DNA from: Paludibacter sp. UBA6032
GTDB lineage: Bacteria; Bacteroidota; Bacteroidia; Bacteroidales; Paludibacteraceae
Assembly (NCBI GenBank): GCA_002427885.1
Contig: DIZI01000028.1
Coordinates: forward strand, 1-24,225
DNA length: 24,225 nt
Direction of reading: 5' to 3'
Part shown: positions 1 to 6,836 of the stretch, piece by piece
Layout: every line of letters begins with the position of its first letter
How positions within the stretch are numbered: the stretch's first letter is position 1
Notes under the pieces: model-generated
What the model was told of the DNA's origin: nothing
The model's input: the letters and a program-made list of their open reading frames with translations, nothing else
Database searches by the model: none
Program-made: the position numbers and the translations under genes

Positions 1-839
1 GTATTGGTTACATAATAATCGCCGGCTGTGCTAACGGTTATAGTTGGGGTTGTTTCTGCATTACTCCAGGTTCCTCCGGCATTTCCTGAAAGGACAACAC
101 TACCGCCAGTGCATAATGCTATTGCACCACTTGCAGTAATTATTGATGCTGCTGGTTGCAGTGTTGCATTTACCACACTATTATGCACTGCAATTGCTCC
201 AGCAATTGTAAGACCTCTGCCCAAAAGAGATGAACCATCCAGTAAACTAATAGCTCCACCAGCAATTATAGTACCTCTGAAAACAGAACCAGCACCTAAC
301 TCGAATGCTCCACCATATATCTGCCAATACACATTGCACAAAGAAGCTGAATTAATCAGTTTAACGTTTGCGCCTGCACCTACAATTAAAGCACCATTTA
401 TCTTGATAATAAATAAAGCATCAGGATTATTTTGCCCATCTAGAGTTAATTCTCCATTTAAAGCTGCATCACCTACTGTGTTGTATACGCCTGGGGTAAG
501 AATTTGCGTTTCTAATGGTGTTCCTAAAACAAATTGGTTCGTAATTCCACTCATTTGGTTATAAGCAGCAAGCACGTCTGCAGCAGCTGTTCCTGAAATA
601 GTAGCCGATGCATTATAACTATTCCCAACTAAGGTTCCCGGAGGGAATCCGGTAGGTGTTTGTGTAAAACTACCAATATCGCCTGTTACAGTTGATGCTC
701 CATCATTGGTAAGATATCCGGATGCGGTAAATAACGCAAAACCGGAAGTTGACCCTAAGGTAGGCGCTTGCCCGAAACTTACATTCGGTGCTAAAAACAG
801 TACAATCGCTGTTAATGTAATCAGTAATTTTGTTTTCAT
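1..839 (-). CDS. DUF3494 ice-binding-like secreted protein (C-terminus cut by window edge)
   Basis: The frame is open from an ATG at 839 down to base 1, giving 279 visible residues and no stop, so the C-terminus lies outside the window. The N-terminus is a signal peptide (MKTKLLITLTAIVLFLAPNVSFGQ, cleavage probably at SFG-QA). It is followed by APTLGSTSGFALFT, the usual opening of a DUF3494 domain, and by LDGQNNPDALFIIKI, NVYWQIYGGA and FRGTIIAGGAISL, typical of the DUF3494 beta-solenoid (about residues 25-220). After it comes an Ig-like stretch (GGSVVLSGNAGGTWSN, then TVSTAGDYYVTN), common in gliding-adhesin-type surface proteins. DUF3494 proteins bind ice in some species and act as adhesins or remain uncharacterised in others, so ice binding is not shown here. 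Paralogues lie upstream at 1149-2759 and 3131-4108, and a T9SS tail beyond the edge is likely but unseen. Its own promoter is at 881-947. Confidence 0.88.
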   Translation of the reverse strand, partial: MKTKLLITLTAIVLFLAPNVSFGQAPTLGSTSGFALFTASGYLTNDGASTVTGDIGSFTQTPTGFPPGTLVGNSYNASATISGTAAADVLAAYNQMSGITNQFVLGTPLETQILTPGVYNTVGDAALNGELTLDGQNNPDALFIIKINGALIVGAGANVKLINSASLCNVYWQIYGGAFELGAGSVFRGTIIAGGAISLLDGSSLLGRGLTIAGAIAVHNSVVNATLQPAASIITASGAIALCTGGSVVLSGNAGGTWSNAETTPTITVSTAGDYYVTN

Positions 840-880
840 AATTATTATATTTTACGTTGCAAATGAATTTCCACAACATG

Positions 881-947
881 TCAAAGATAAAAGTCATCAT
901 CCATAACGTAGTTACATAATTTTAGAAATAATTTATATGATTCACAC
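881..947 (-). promoter_or_regulatory. Promoter with two 21-bp-phased operator repeats, unit 1
   Basis: On the minus strand the -7 box reads TATCTTTGA (881-889), a match to TAnnTTTG. After a 21-bp spacer come plus-strand element GTTACATAATT (911-921) and, starting 21 bp later, TTTATATGATTCACAC (932-947). The same geometry is found at six other promoters in this window. The leader to the ATG is about 41 nt. Confidence 0.75.
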
Positions 948-987
948 TTTAATAGTTGATAGATTATTGTTGAAAATTCATAGTTAT

Positions 988-1018
988 AGAAAAAAACCCA
1001 CCACAAGAATGTGATGGG
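988..1018 (-). terminator. Rho-independent terminator after the double-DUF3494 gene
   Basis: CCCACCACA (997-1005) pairs with TGTGATGGG (1010-1018) around a 4-nt loop, with one G-T wobble. On the minus strand the stem is followed by a U run from the A tract at 988-996. It lies downstream of the minus-strand gene ending at 1149. The rest of 840-1148 holds only the promoter of the next unit. Confidence 0.8.
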
Positions 1019-1148
1019 CTTTATTAGTTTGAATTTATAAGTAATAAATTTCAAAAAGACACCTGACTTTTTGTCAATGCCTGAAATACATTGACCACTT
1101 TAAAGTAACAAAAACATCTTAAAAGTGAAACTACCTACTATAAACTAC

Positions 1149-2759
1149 TTATTGATTACTAATCAGTTTTCCTGATTGAACCACTTTGTCATTTTCCATC
1201 ACTTTGTAGAAATAAATTCCCGTGTGAAAATTACTTGTATTTAGTGTGGTTAGTTGATTGGTGATAGTGGTATTCATTACCACTTTACCCATTACATTGT
1301 ACATGACTAATTCGTACTTATTGATTTTGGAAGCATCACCCAGTGTAATGGTCGTATACGAACCGAAAGGATTCGGAGCAATTGTTACAGCATTATTAGT
1401 ACTTAAAGTATTAACTGCGGTAACAGTACATGTAGAAGGCATTGTTGTTGTAATACCGGCAGTTGCAAAAGCACCGGTAGTTGTATAGGCTCTGCCATCA
1501 AGAATTACACCCGTTTTTAAACTTACTGCACCGTTGTTGGCAACAATAATTCCCTTAAATTCAGAGTAGTCATTTATATCAACCGGACCATCAACTTTCC
1601 AGTACACATTTTTGGACTGAGTACCATTAATCAAAATTACTTTTGCATGAGTACTTGTGGATAAAGCACCACTAATTTTAATAACAAATACTGCATTCGT
1701 ATTACCCATAGCATCCAGGTAAAGTGAATCGGTTAATGCTGTAGCAGCATTCAACAGGTATGTATGAGGTGTAAGTACCAGATTCTGACCAAACTGTGCC
1801 GGGTAAAGTAACTCGATATCAGCAGGTAATGTATTCAATGAGTCATACATTACAAGCAAGTCGGCTGCACATTGGGCTGTAGATCCATCAGCAATGGCAT
1901 GAATTGCACCTGTAACTAAAAGAGCATCGAAACCGGATGTTAAACCTACATTTGTTCCCACATCACCCATAACAGATGACACTCCCAGATTTGAAACCGG
2001 TCCGTTGGCCGAAAATAAGGCATAACATTTCGTTGATCCAAGGTTTGGAGCAATAGGTCCTGTTAGTAATGGTGCTCCGGCTACAACCGGTGTATAAGCC
2101 AACACACCACTAATTGTGATTGCTCCGGCAGTTGTAAGTGCCCGCCCTTCAATGGTATCGTTTGTTGTCAAAACTATTGCAGCATTGTTAGCGATGATTG
2201 TTCCACGCATTTTAGTTTTTGATGCTAAACTTACCAATCCTTCGACAGTCCAATACACATTACTGGCCATGGCTCCGTTAATTAAGTGAACTTTAGCAGC
2301 AGCGTTAGTCGAGAATGTGCCTGCAACATTAATAATAAATACTGCATTGGAATTTCCCTGGGCATCCAGGGTCAGACTAAGATTTAAAGTAGTGGCACCA
2401 GCTATAGCATATACTCCGGCAACCAGCGTTTCGCCGTTACCTAACAAAGGTGCATGACTGAAAGTTGCAACCGTACTATGTAGTTGGTTGTAGGCAAGTA
2501 ATAAATCGGCAGAACATTGAGCACTGGCTCCATTATTATTGTTCATCACGCCATTTACATTTCCAAAGCCGGTACTTGAACCGCTATTGCTACCGACATT
2601 ACCTGTCAGGTTCGATATTCCGGTATTGCTCAGTGCACCATTCGAAGAAAAGAGCACGAAATTAGCAGCAGTACCTAAGTTTATAGCTTGACCGAAACTT
2701 GCATTTGACATTAAAAACAGGAATGCTGCTGTTAATGTTAGAAGTAATTTTTTTTTCAT
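1149..2759 (-). CDS. T9SS cargo protein with two DUF3494 ice-binding-like domains
   Basis: This 536-aa protein begins with a signal peptide (MKKKLLLTLTAAFLFLMSNASFGQ) and carries two tandem DUF3494 domains, at about residues 25-220 and 235-435. Each shows the family pattern: an N-terminal LGTAANFVLFSS-like or LGSTKCYALFSA-like strand, LDAQGNSNAVFIINVAG or LDAMGNTNAVFVIKISG, NVYWxVxG, and a GxIxANN segment. Residues from about 460 form a type A T9SS sorting domain: TIAPNPFGSYTTITLGD, then GKVVMNTTI, then GIYFYKV and SGKLISNQ at the very end. The protein is thus predicted to cross the outer membrane by type IX secretion and be released or anchored on the surface. The ATG at 2759 is followed directly by the signal peptide. 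It has its own promoter (2802-2868) and terminator (988-1018), so it is monocistronic. Function beyond the fold is unknown; ice binding or adhesion are both possible. Confidence 0.9.
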   Translation of the reverse strand: MKKKLLLTLTAAFLFLMSNASFGQAINLGTAANFVLFSSNGALSNTGISNLTGNVGSNSGSSTGFGNVNGVMNNNNGASAQCSADLLLAYNQLHSTVATFSHAPLLGNGETLVAGVYAIAGATTLNLSLTLDAQGNSNAVFIINVAGTFSTNAAAKVHLINGAMASNVYWTVEGLVSLASKTKMRGTIIANNAAIVLTTNDTIEGRALTTAGAITISGVLAYTPVVAGAPLLTGPIAPNLGSTKCYALFSANGPVSNLGVSSVMGDVGTNVGLTSGFDALLVTGAIHAIADGSTAQCAADLLVMYDSLNTLPADIELLYPAQFGQNLVLTPHTYLLNAATALTDSLYLDAMGNTNAVFVIKISGALSTSTHAKVILINGTQSKNVYWKVDGPVDINDYSEFKGIIVANNGAVSLKTGVILDGRAYTTTGAFATAGITTTMPSTCTVTAVNTLSTNNAVTIAPNPFGSYTTITLGDASKINKYELVMYNVMGKVVMNTTITNQLTTLNTSNFHTGIYFYKVMENDKVVQSGKLISNQ

Positions 2760-2801
2760 TTTATTCTTATTATTAAATTATGAGTTGAGTTTCATAATAG
2801 C

Positions 2802-2868
2802 ACAAAGATAGATGCAGTGAACATGGTAGATGTTACACAACATTGGGAAAAAGTTACATGATTCACAC
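2802..2868 (-). promoter_or_regulatory. Promoter with two 21-bp-phased operator repeats, unit 2
   Basis: On the minus strand the -7 box is TATCTTTGT (2802-2810). The plus-strand elements are GTTACACAACA (2832-2842) and GTTACATGATTCACAC (2853-2868). Both gaps match the shared 21-bp phasing. The leader is about 42 nt. Confidence 0.78.
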
Positions 2869-2876
2869 ATCTACAA

Positions 2877-2944
2877 TTTACAATTTAATCATTTTCGATT
2901 TACGATTGGGATAAGGGATATTTAAAAATTTACAATTTAATCAT
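2877..2944. repeat. 16-bp direct repeat TTTACAATTTAATCAT (two copies)
   Basis: Identical copies lie at 2877-2892 and 2929-2944, upstream of the unit 2 promoter. No function is apparent; the low-complexity AT composition makes simple local duplication likely. Confidence 0.5.
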
Positions 2945-2963
2945 GCCCAATTGAGATAGTTTT

Positions 2964-3003
2964 AGAAAAAAAGTCCACTACAATAATGCAGTGGATCTTT
3001 TTT
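2964..3003 (-). terminator. Rho-independent terminator after the 3131-4108 gene
   Basis: TCCACT (2974-2979) pairs with AGTGGA (2990-2995). A-rich sequence (2965-2972) on one side and a T-rich run (2998-3003) on the other would give a U tract on either strand. It lies downstream of the minus-strand gene ending at 3131, after a tandem repeat. Confidence 0.7.
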
Positions 3004-3053
3004 AAATTCTCTAAGTTTTTGAAATGATCTGAGGCATACTACCCACTTCTAAA

Positions 3054-3133
3054 AAACTATTTACTATAAACTATTTACTATAAACTATTTACTATAAACT
3101 ATTTACTATAAACCATTTATTACAAACCATTTA
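3054..3133. repeat. 14-bp tandem repeat (AAACTATTTACTAT), about 5.5 copies
   Basis: The unit recurs with a strict 14-bp period (C at 3057, 3071, 3085, 3099, 3113 and 3127). The last copies diverge and run into the stop codon of the minus-strand gene ending at 3131. A related degenerate copy sits at the end of the 1149-2759 gene (about 1130-1150), and a shorter 7-bp version is at 12291-12325. This looks like a slipped-strand simple repeat. Confidence 0.8.
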
Positions 3134-4108
3134 CTGTTTCGAAATCAGTTTGCCTGATTGTATGGTTTTGTTGTCATTTATCACTTTGTAGAAATAAATT
3201 CCAGATTGAAGTTTACTCATATCAATGGTAGCTCCTTGTTTCGTGAAAGTTGTATTCAGGACTTCTTCACCCAAAGTACTATAGACTTTCAAATCGCATT
3301 CATTTAATTTTGAATCATTTTTCAACAGAATGGTCGTGTATGAACCAAATGGATTTGGAGCTATTGTAATTTCAACATCAGTATTTACGGTTTCAATAGA
3401 AGATATATCAGTGTATACACTTGAAGGAATGGCAACTACATTATTATGTAACAAAATGGCTCCCGAAGTTGAAAGTAATCTACCAGAAAAAGTAGTCCCT
3501 TCCATCAACTCGATTTGACCGCTGGCAATTATTGTACCTTTGAAAACAGTACCAGCTCCTAATTCGACGAATCCATTTACCAGCCAATACACATTACTCG
3601 CCGATGCTGAACCGGTCAGAAGGATATTCGAGCCTGCGCTTGTTTTTAATGCACCATTTACATTGATAATGAATATTGCATTCGGATTACCTTGCGCATC
3701 CAACGTAAAATTTCCATTTAAGTCTGCAGCACCCACTGTGTGATAGGTTCCTGTGTAAATAAAGCCAGTAGTATTATAGGTTTCTAACGGTGATCCTAAA
3801 ACACTGCCGTTAGCACCAAAACTGCCAAATGCAGCACCCAAATCTGTGAAAGGTTGATTTAAATGTGTATCCCCAACCGGATAGATAGTACCGTTTACTG
3901 TTCCTGGTCCGGTAAAACCAACAGGTGAACTATCATAACTACCAATGTTGCCTGTTATGACTGATGCTCCATTATTATTAAGTGCACCTGACCTGGTAAA
4001 TAAGGCAAAACCTGACGTTGAGCCTAAGTTAGGGGCTTGTCCGAAAATTGCAGAAGGCATTAAAAACAGGCATGCTGCTGTTAATGTTAGAAGTAATTTT
4101 GTTTTCAT
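3131..4108 (-). CDS. T9SS cargo protein with one DUF3494 ice-binding-like domain
   Basis: The 325-aa product starts with a signal peptide (MKTKLLLTLTAACLFLMPSAIFGQ), followed by one DUF3494 domain (about residues 25-235; APNLGSTSGFALFTRSGAL, LDAQGNPNAIFIINVNGALK, NVYWLVNGFVELGAG, FKGTIIASGQIEL). It ends in a type A T9SS sorting domain (TIAPNPFGSYTTILLKND, then LGEEVLNTTF, LQSGIYFYKV and SGKLISKQ). The same frame is open upstream to 4279. I chose the ATG at 4108 because it is followed at once by the signal peptide and because the promoter at 4151-4217 lies inside the longer frame. The signal peptide and sorting domain are close copies of those in the 1149-2759 protein, pointing to recent duplication. 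It is transcribed from its own promoter, and the DUF748 gene upstream stops just before that promoter with no terminator between them. The product is probably a surface or secreted protein. Confidence 0.9.
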   Translation of the reverse strand: MKTKLLLTLTAACLFLMPSAIFGQAPNLGSTSGFALFTRSGALNNNGASVITGNIGSYDSSPVGFTGPGTVNGTIYPVGDTHLNQPFTDLGAAFGSFGANGSVLGSPLETYNTTGFIYTGTYHTVGAADLNGNFTLDAQGNPNAIFIINVNGALKTSAGSNILLTGSASASNVYWLVNGFVELGAGTVFKGTIIASGQIELMEGTTFSGRLLSTSGAILLHNNVVAIPSSVYTDISSIETVNTDVEITIAPNPFGSYTTILLKNDSKLNECDLKVYSTLGEEVLNTTFTKQGATIDMSKLQSGIYFYKVINDNKTIQSGKLISKQ

Positions 4109-4150
4109 TTTATTTTTTGTTATAGGTTGAGAATTAATTTTCACAACGTT

Positions 4151-4217
4151 GTAAAGGTAAATGCCGGAGGTAGGGTAGAAGTTATATAACTTTGGAAATA
4201 AGTTACATGATTCACAT
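4151..4217 (-). promoter_or_regulatory. Promoter with two 21-bp-phased operator repeats, unit 3
   Basis: The minus-strand -7 box is TACCTTTAC (4151-4159), the weakest of the set at its G position. The plus-strand elements are GTTATATAACT (4181-4191) and GTTACATGATTCACAT (4202-4217), in the shared 21-bp phasing. Here the first element contains the perfect palindrome GTTATATAAC. The site fits exactly between the DUF748 stop at 4233 and the ATG at 4108. Confidence 0.75.
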
Positions 4218-4232
4218 ATGAATATTTGATAA

Positions 4233-6560
4233 TTATAACTTACGTGCCTTTTGGTATTCTTTCCGTGGAGCTTCATCATTTAATTCATTCAGCTGCTGGT
4301 ATGCCTTGATCAATGAAGCCGGGAATTCACCTTTATATGTTATTTTGTAGAACGAAAAACCATTATAAGGAATCACATTTTTAGCCCTGACTATTCTAAT
4401 TTGCTTGTCAACTCCCCTTTTCTTAAACTCCATAAGAAATGCTTCTTTCCGTTGTTTATTCAATTTATCGTATTTTGCTTTGATAGCACTTGCATGAACC
4501 AACAAAGCACATTTTTCTTGAATAGTAAATACGAGCGAGTCATTTACGTGTTTATTTAAATAGTGAATAAATGAGGCGTCTCTGATTGACATTTTATCAA
4601 CAGCTATTGAATCCGCGTCATTGAATGCAGCGGATTTTTTGTGATGACGAGCAATAAAATACTTTTTTTTTGCTTCAAAAAACAGGATGTATTCCTGCTC
4701 TTTTACAGCGTAAAACTGTGGATGCACAGTGATAATTGCATCGCTGTTTTTCTGAAGAAATTCTGCCATTTGTTCAATAAACTTTTCCTTGTTCGATTGA
4801 AGCGAACTCTGCCGCATCTCCCACTTTAACGTGAGTGATTTCTCAATTTCTGTTTCAATATTATTGACCATTATTCCATAAGGTGTTGTAGGAGGCTTAA
4901 TGAATATATTCCCGAGTAAATCGAAGATTACATCCTGTATATGAAATTTTGGATTTTTCATATTTCCGGTAATCGGAATTTCGTAATCAATCACATTACC
5001 GCGTTCACGCACAAACGACATGATAAGCGGCAGTGGAATCCATTTCATGTCTTCCTTTCTTATTTGCTTAGTGACTCTTGGATCGATAATTATCAAGTGA
5101 TTGTTGCTTTTAATAATACCGTTTCTCACTCTCCAGTTACCATTAAACGTTATTGTTCCTCTGTCCAAAGGGAAGGAAGTCAGCGTAATAATATAGGGGT
5201 TAAACATCGCCACCGGTAATTTCCGGAAATGGTACTGCATATCAAATTCTCCATTGTCCTTGGGATTTATACTGAGCGCAACCGATATATTTCCATAGGG
5301 TTTCACAGCAGATTCTAAAGATACATTTACTCTTTTGTAATGCTTATCGATGGAATCGGCCCAAACATTTATCGGGTTTAATTGAATGGCAAATTTTTCG
5401 CTGCCTGAATAATCATTAAACCGGATGTCGCCTTTGTAAATGTCTACACGGCCAATCTTAAAATTACTTTGAAAGAAATTCTTCGCAAGCAATTTTACGT
5501 AATTGGCTATTTCAAAAATAAGGTTGAATTGAGCCGTATTTGCTTTTGCGGATGTAATGTTGGATATATTCTTACCAAACATTGTTTGTATATTATCCAA
5601 CTTATCGTAACGCTCATATTTTAAATACGGATGGTCGAGCGTAATCGAATCATAAAGATATATATGGTTTTTCGGGCTCATCTCTTTTATTGCCAATATC
5701 AGTTTGTCGAAAGAAGCGTAATCGTCTTTGGCATTTTTTCCCAAATGAAAGTCATTAATGGCCAGTAATCCCGAAGCAGTCATATTTTCCTGATCGTTTA
5801 GGTTACCTATTGATTTCAAATCGGCATCCAGATTAGCCGTGAAACTTCCATAGTTCGTTAACCCGTTGAGGTATTGTTCTATAATATTCAAATCGAATTT
5901 TTGAACTACAATTGCCAGGCGATAATTCTTGTTTTTTAAATTGACCGTACAATTGCCTTTCATATCGCCTTTTCCTATACCTGATAAAAAGGAAAAATGT
6001 GCAGCGATCGTATCACTATTCCACCGCTTTCCGGTGCTTTCGATATTTACATTTTTAATATAGTAGTTTATTGGATAATGATTTTCACTGTAATGGAATT
6101 CTCCATCTATTATTTTAATATTGAGAATATTAAAATGAACATTTGAGGCTTTTGTATCAGTCTTTTTTGTTGTTAATTTCTTTATTAAATCGTCAAAATT
6201 AAAATCTTTATTCTTCTGAATAATGAATCCTTTAGGCCGGTCTAAGGTAAGTTTAGATATTTCGATAGTTTTCGATAATAATTTAAACAGGGCTATATTG
6301 GCACTTAATCCATCGATTGAAATGAAAATACTATCGCTTTTTAATTCATAAATCTTCAGCTTGTTGAAATGAATATAGCCGGTAAAAGGATTCACATAAG
6401 CCCTTTCCATGGTGATTTGTCGTCCTGTATATTCCTGATCGTATTTTTCTATTAAATGCTTGGTGATAGGTGAGATAAAGGCAATGACAATCACTGCCAG
6501 GATAATAATGGCAGTGAAAATAATGAGTAAAATTCTAATGATTTTTTGTTTGCGAGTCAT
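4233..6560 (-). CDS. DUF748 / AsmA-like envelope protein
   Basis: The product has 775 residues. The N-terminus is cytoplasmic and basic (MTRKQKIIR), followed by one membrane helix at about residues 8-31 (ILLIIFTAIIILAVIVIAFI). The large remainder is probably periplasmic. The segment just after the helix (EYTGRQITMERAYVNPFTGYIHFNKLKIYE) and the later GDIRFNDYSGSEKFAIQLNPINVWADSI and FPLDRGTITFNGN patterns are typical of DUF748 proteins, related to the AsmA/TamB-like group of long beta-rich proteins that bridge the periplasm and affect outer-membrane lipid or protein traffic. The C-terminal 200 residues are charged and helical and may be a separate module. It has its own promoter of the shared type (6597-6663), which places it in the same regulon as the DUF3494 and OmpA genes. 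The exact role is unknown; the family call is good but the transport role is inference. Confidence 0.82.
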   Translation of the reverse strand: MTRKQKIIRILLIIFTAIIILAVIVIAFISPITKHLIEKYDQEYTGRQITMERAYVNPFTGYIHFNKLKIYELKSDSIFISIDGLSANIALFKLLSKTIEISKLTLDRPKGFIIQKNKDFNFDDLIKKLTTKKTDTKASNVHFNILNIKIIDGEFHYSENHYPINYYIKNVNIESTGKRWNSDTIAAHFSFLSGIGKGDMKGNCTVNLKNKNYRLAIVVQKFDLNIIEQYLNGLTNYGSFTANLDADLKSIGNLNDQENMTASGLLAINDFHLGKNAKDDYASFDKLILAIKEMSPKNHIYLYDSITLDHPYLKYERYDKLDNIQTMFGKNISNITSAKANTAQFNLIFEIANYVKLLAKNFFQSNFKIGRVDIYKGDIRFNDYSGSEKFAIQLNPINVWADSIDKHYKRVNVSLESAVKPYGNISVALSINPKDNGEFDMQYHFRKLPVAMFNPYIITLTSFPLDRGTITFNGNWRVRNGIIKSNNHLIIIDPRVTKQIRKEDMKWIPLPLIMSFVRERGNVIDYEIPITGNMKNPKFHIQDVIFDLLGNIFIKPPTTPYGIMVNNIETEIEKSLTLKWEMRQSSLQSNKEKFIEQMAEFLQKNSDAIITVHPQFYAVKEQEYILFFEAKKKYFIARHHKKSAAFNDADSIAVDKMSIRDASFIHYLNKHVNDSLVFTIQEKCALLVHASAIKAKYDKLNKQRKEAFLMEFKKRGVDKQIRIVRAKNVIPYNGFSFYKITYKGEFPASLIKAYQQLNELNDEAPRKEYQKARKL

Positions 6561-6596
6561 TAGCGGGTATTTTAAGGTTGATTCAATTCACAACTT

Positions 6597-6663
6597 ACAA
6601 AGATGAGCCAAATTACCGGGGATAGTATTACATAATTACGAAAACTAATTACATAATTCGTAC
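6597..6663 (-). promoter_or_regulatory. Promoter with two 21-bp-phased operator repeats, unit 4
   Basis: The minus-strand -7 box is CATCTTTGT (6597-6605). The elements ATTACATAATT (6627-6637) and ATTACATAATTCGTAC (6648-6663) are identical over 11 bp, the clearest direct repeat of the set. The gaps are again 21 bp. The TTCACAC extension is changed to TTCGTAC. Confidence 0.75.
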
Positions 6664-6770
6664 ATTTCCGGTGAATTCCAATTAGCTAAGTTTGTTAATA
6701 GGATATAGAAAATTGAGTCAGGGAACGCATAACACGAAACGCAAAACTACAGAACAGAAAACTTCCTGAC

Positions 6771-6801
6771 AAAAAAACAGAGACCCCAATCGAGGTCTCT
6801 G
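6771..6801 (-). terminator. Rho-independent terminator after the OmpA-family gene
   Basis: CAGAGACC (6778-6785) pairs with GGTCTCTG (6794-6801). The A7 tract at 6771-6777 gives a U run on the minus strand. It lies about 35 bp downstream of the gene ending at 6837. Confidence 0.88.
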
Positions 6802-6836
6802 TCTTATCAGAAATTGTAACCAAAAGATAAAAACTA

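Noticed and set aside
28..564. 178-aa open frame on the plus strand
   Set aside because: It lies opposite the DUF3494 gene of unit 1, which has a signal peptide, a promoter and family motifs. The plus frame has no recognisable domain and is a shadow.
911..947. CRP-like or strict LytTR-type operator for the shared promoter motif
   Set aside because: The TGTGA half (minus strand of TTCACAC) has no matching partner at the CRP distance, and the LytTR consensus fits in spacing but not in bases, so I left the regulator family open.
4020..4045. GTTAGGGGCTTG, resembling the expected 5' end of a cassette that would match site A
   Set aside because: It lies inside the coding sequence of a DUF3494 protein and encodes conserved residues (PNLGS); chance likeness.
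4109..4279. 57-residue upstream extension of the DUF3494 gene ending at 3131
   Set aside because: It precedes a clear signal peptide, covers the promoter and operator repeats, and overlaps the end of the DUF748 gene.
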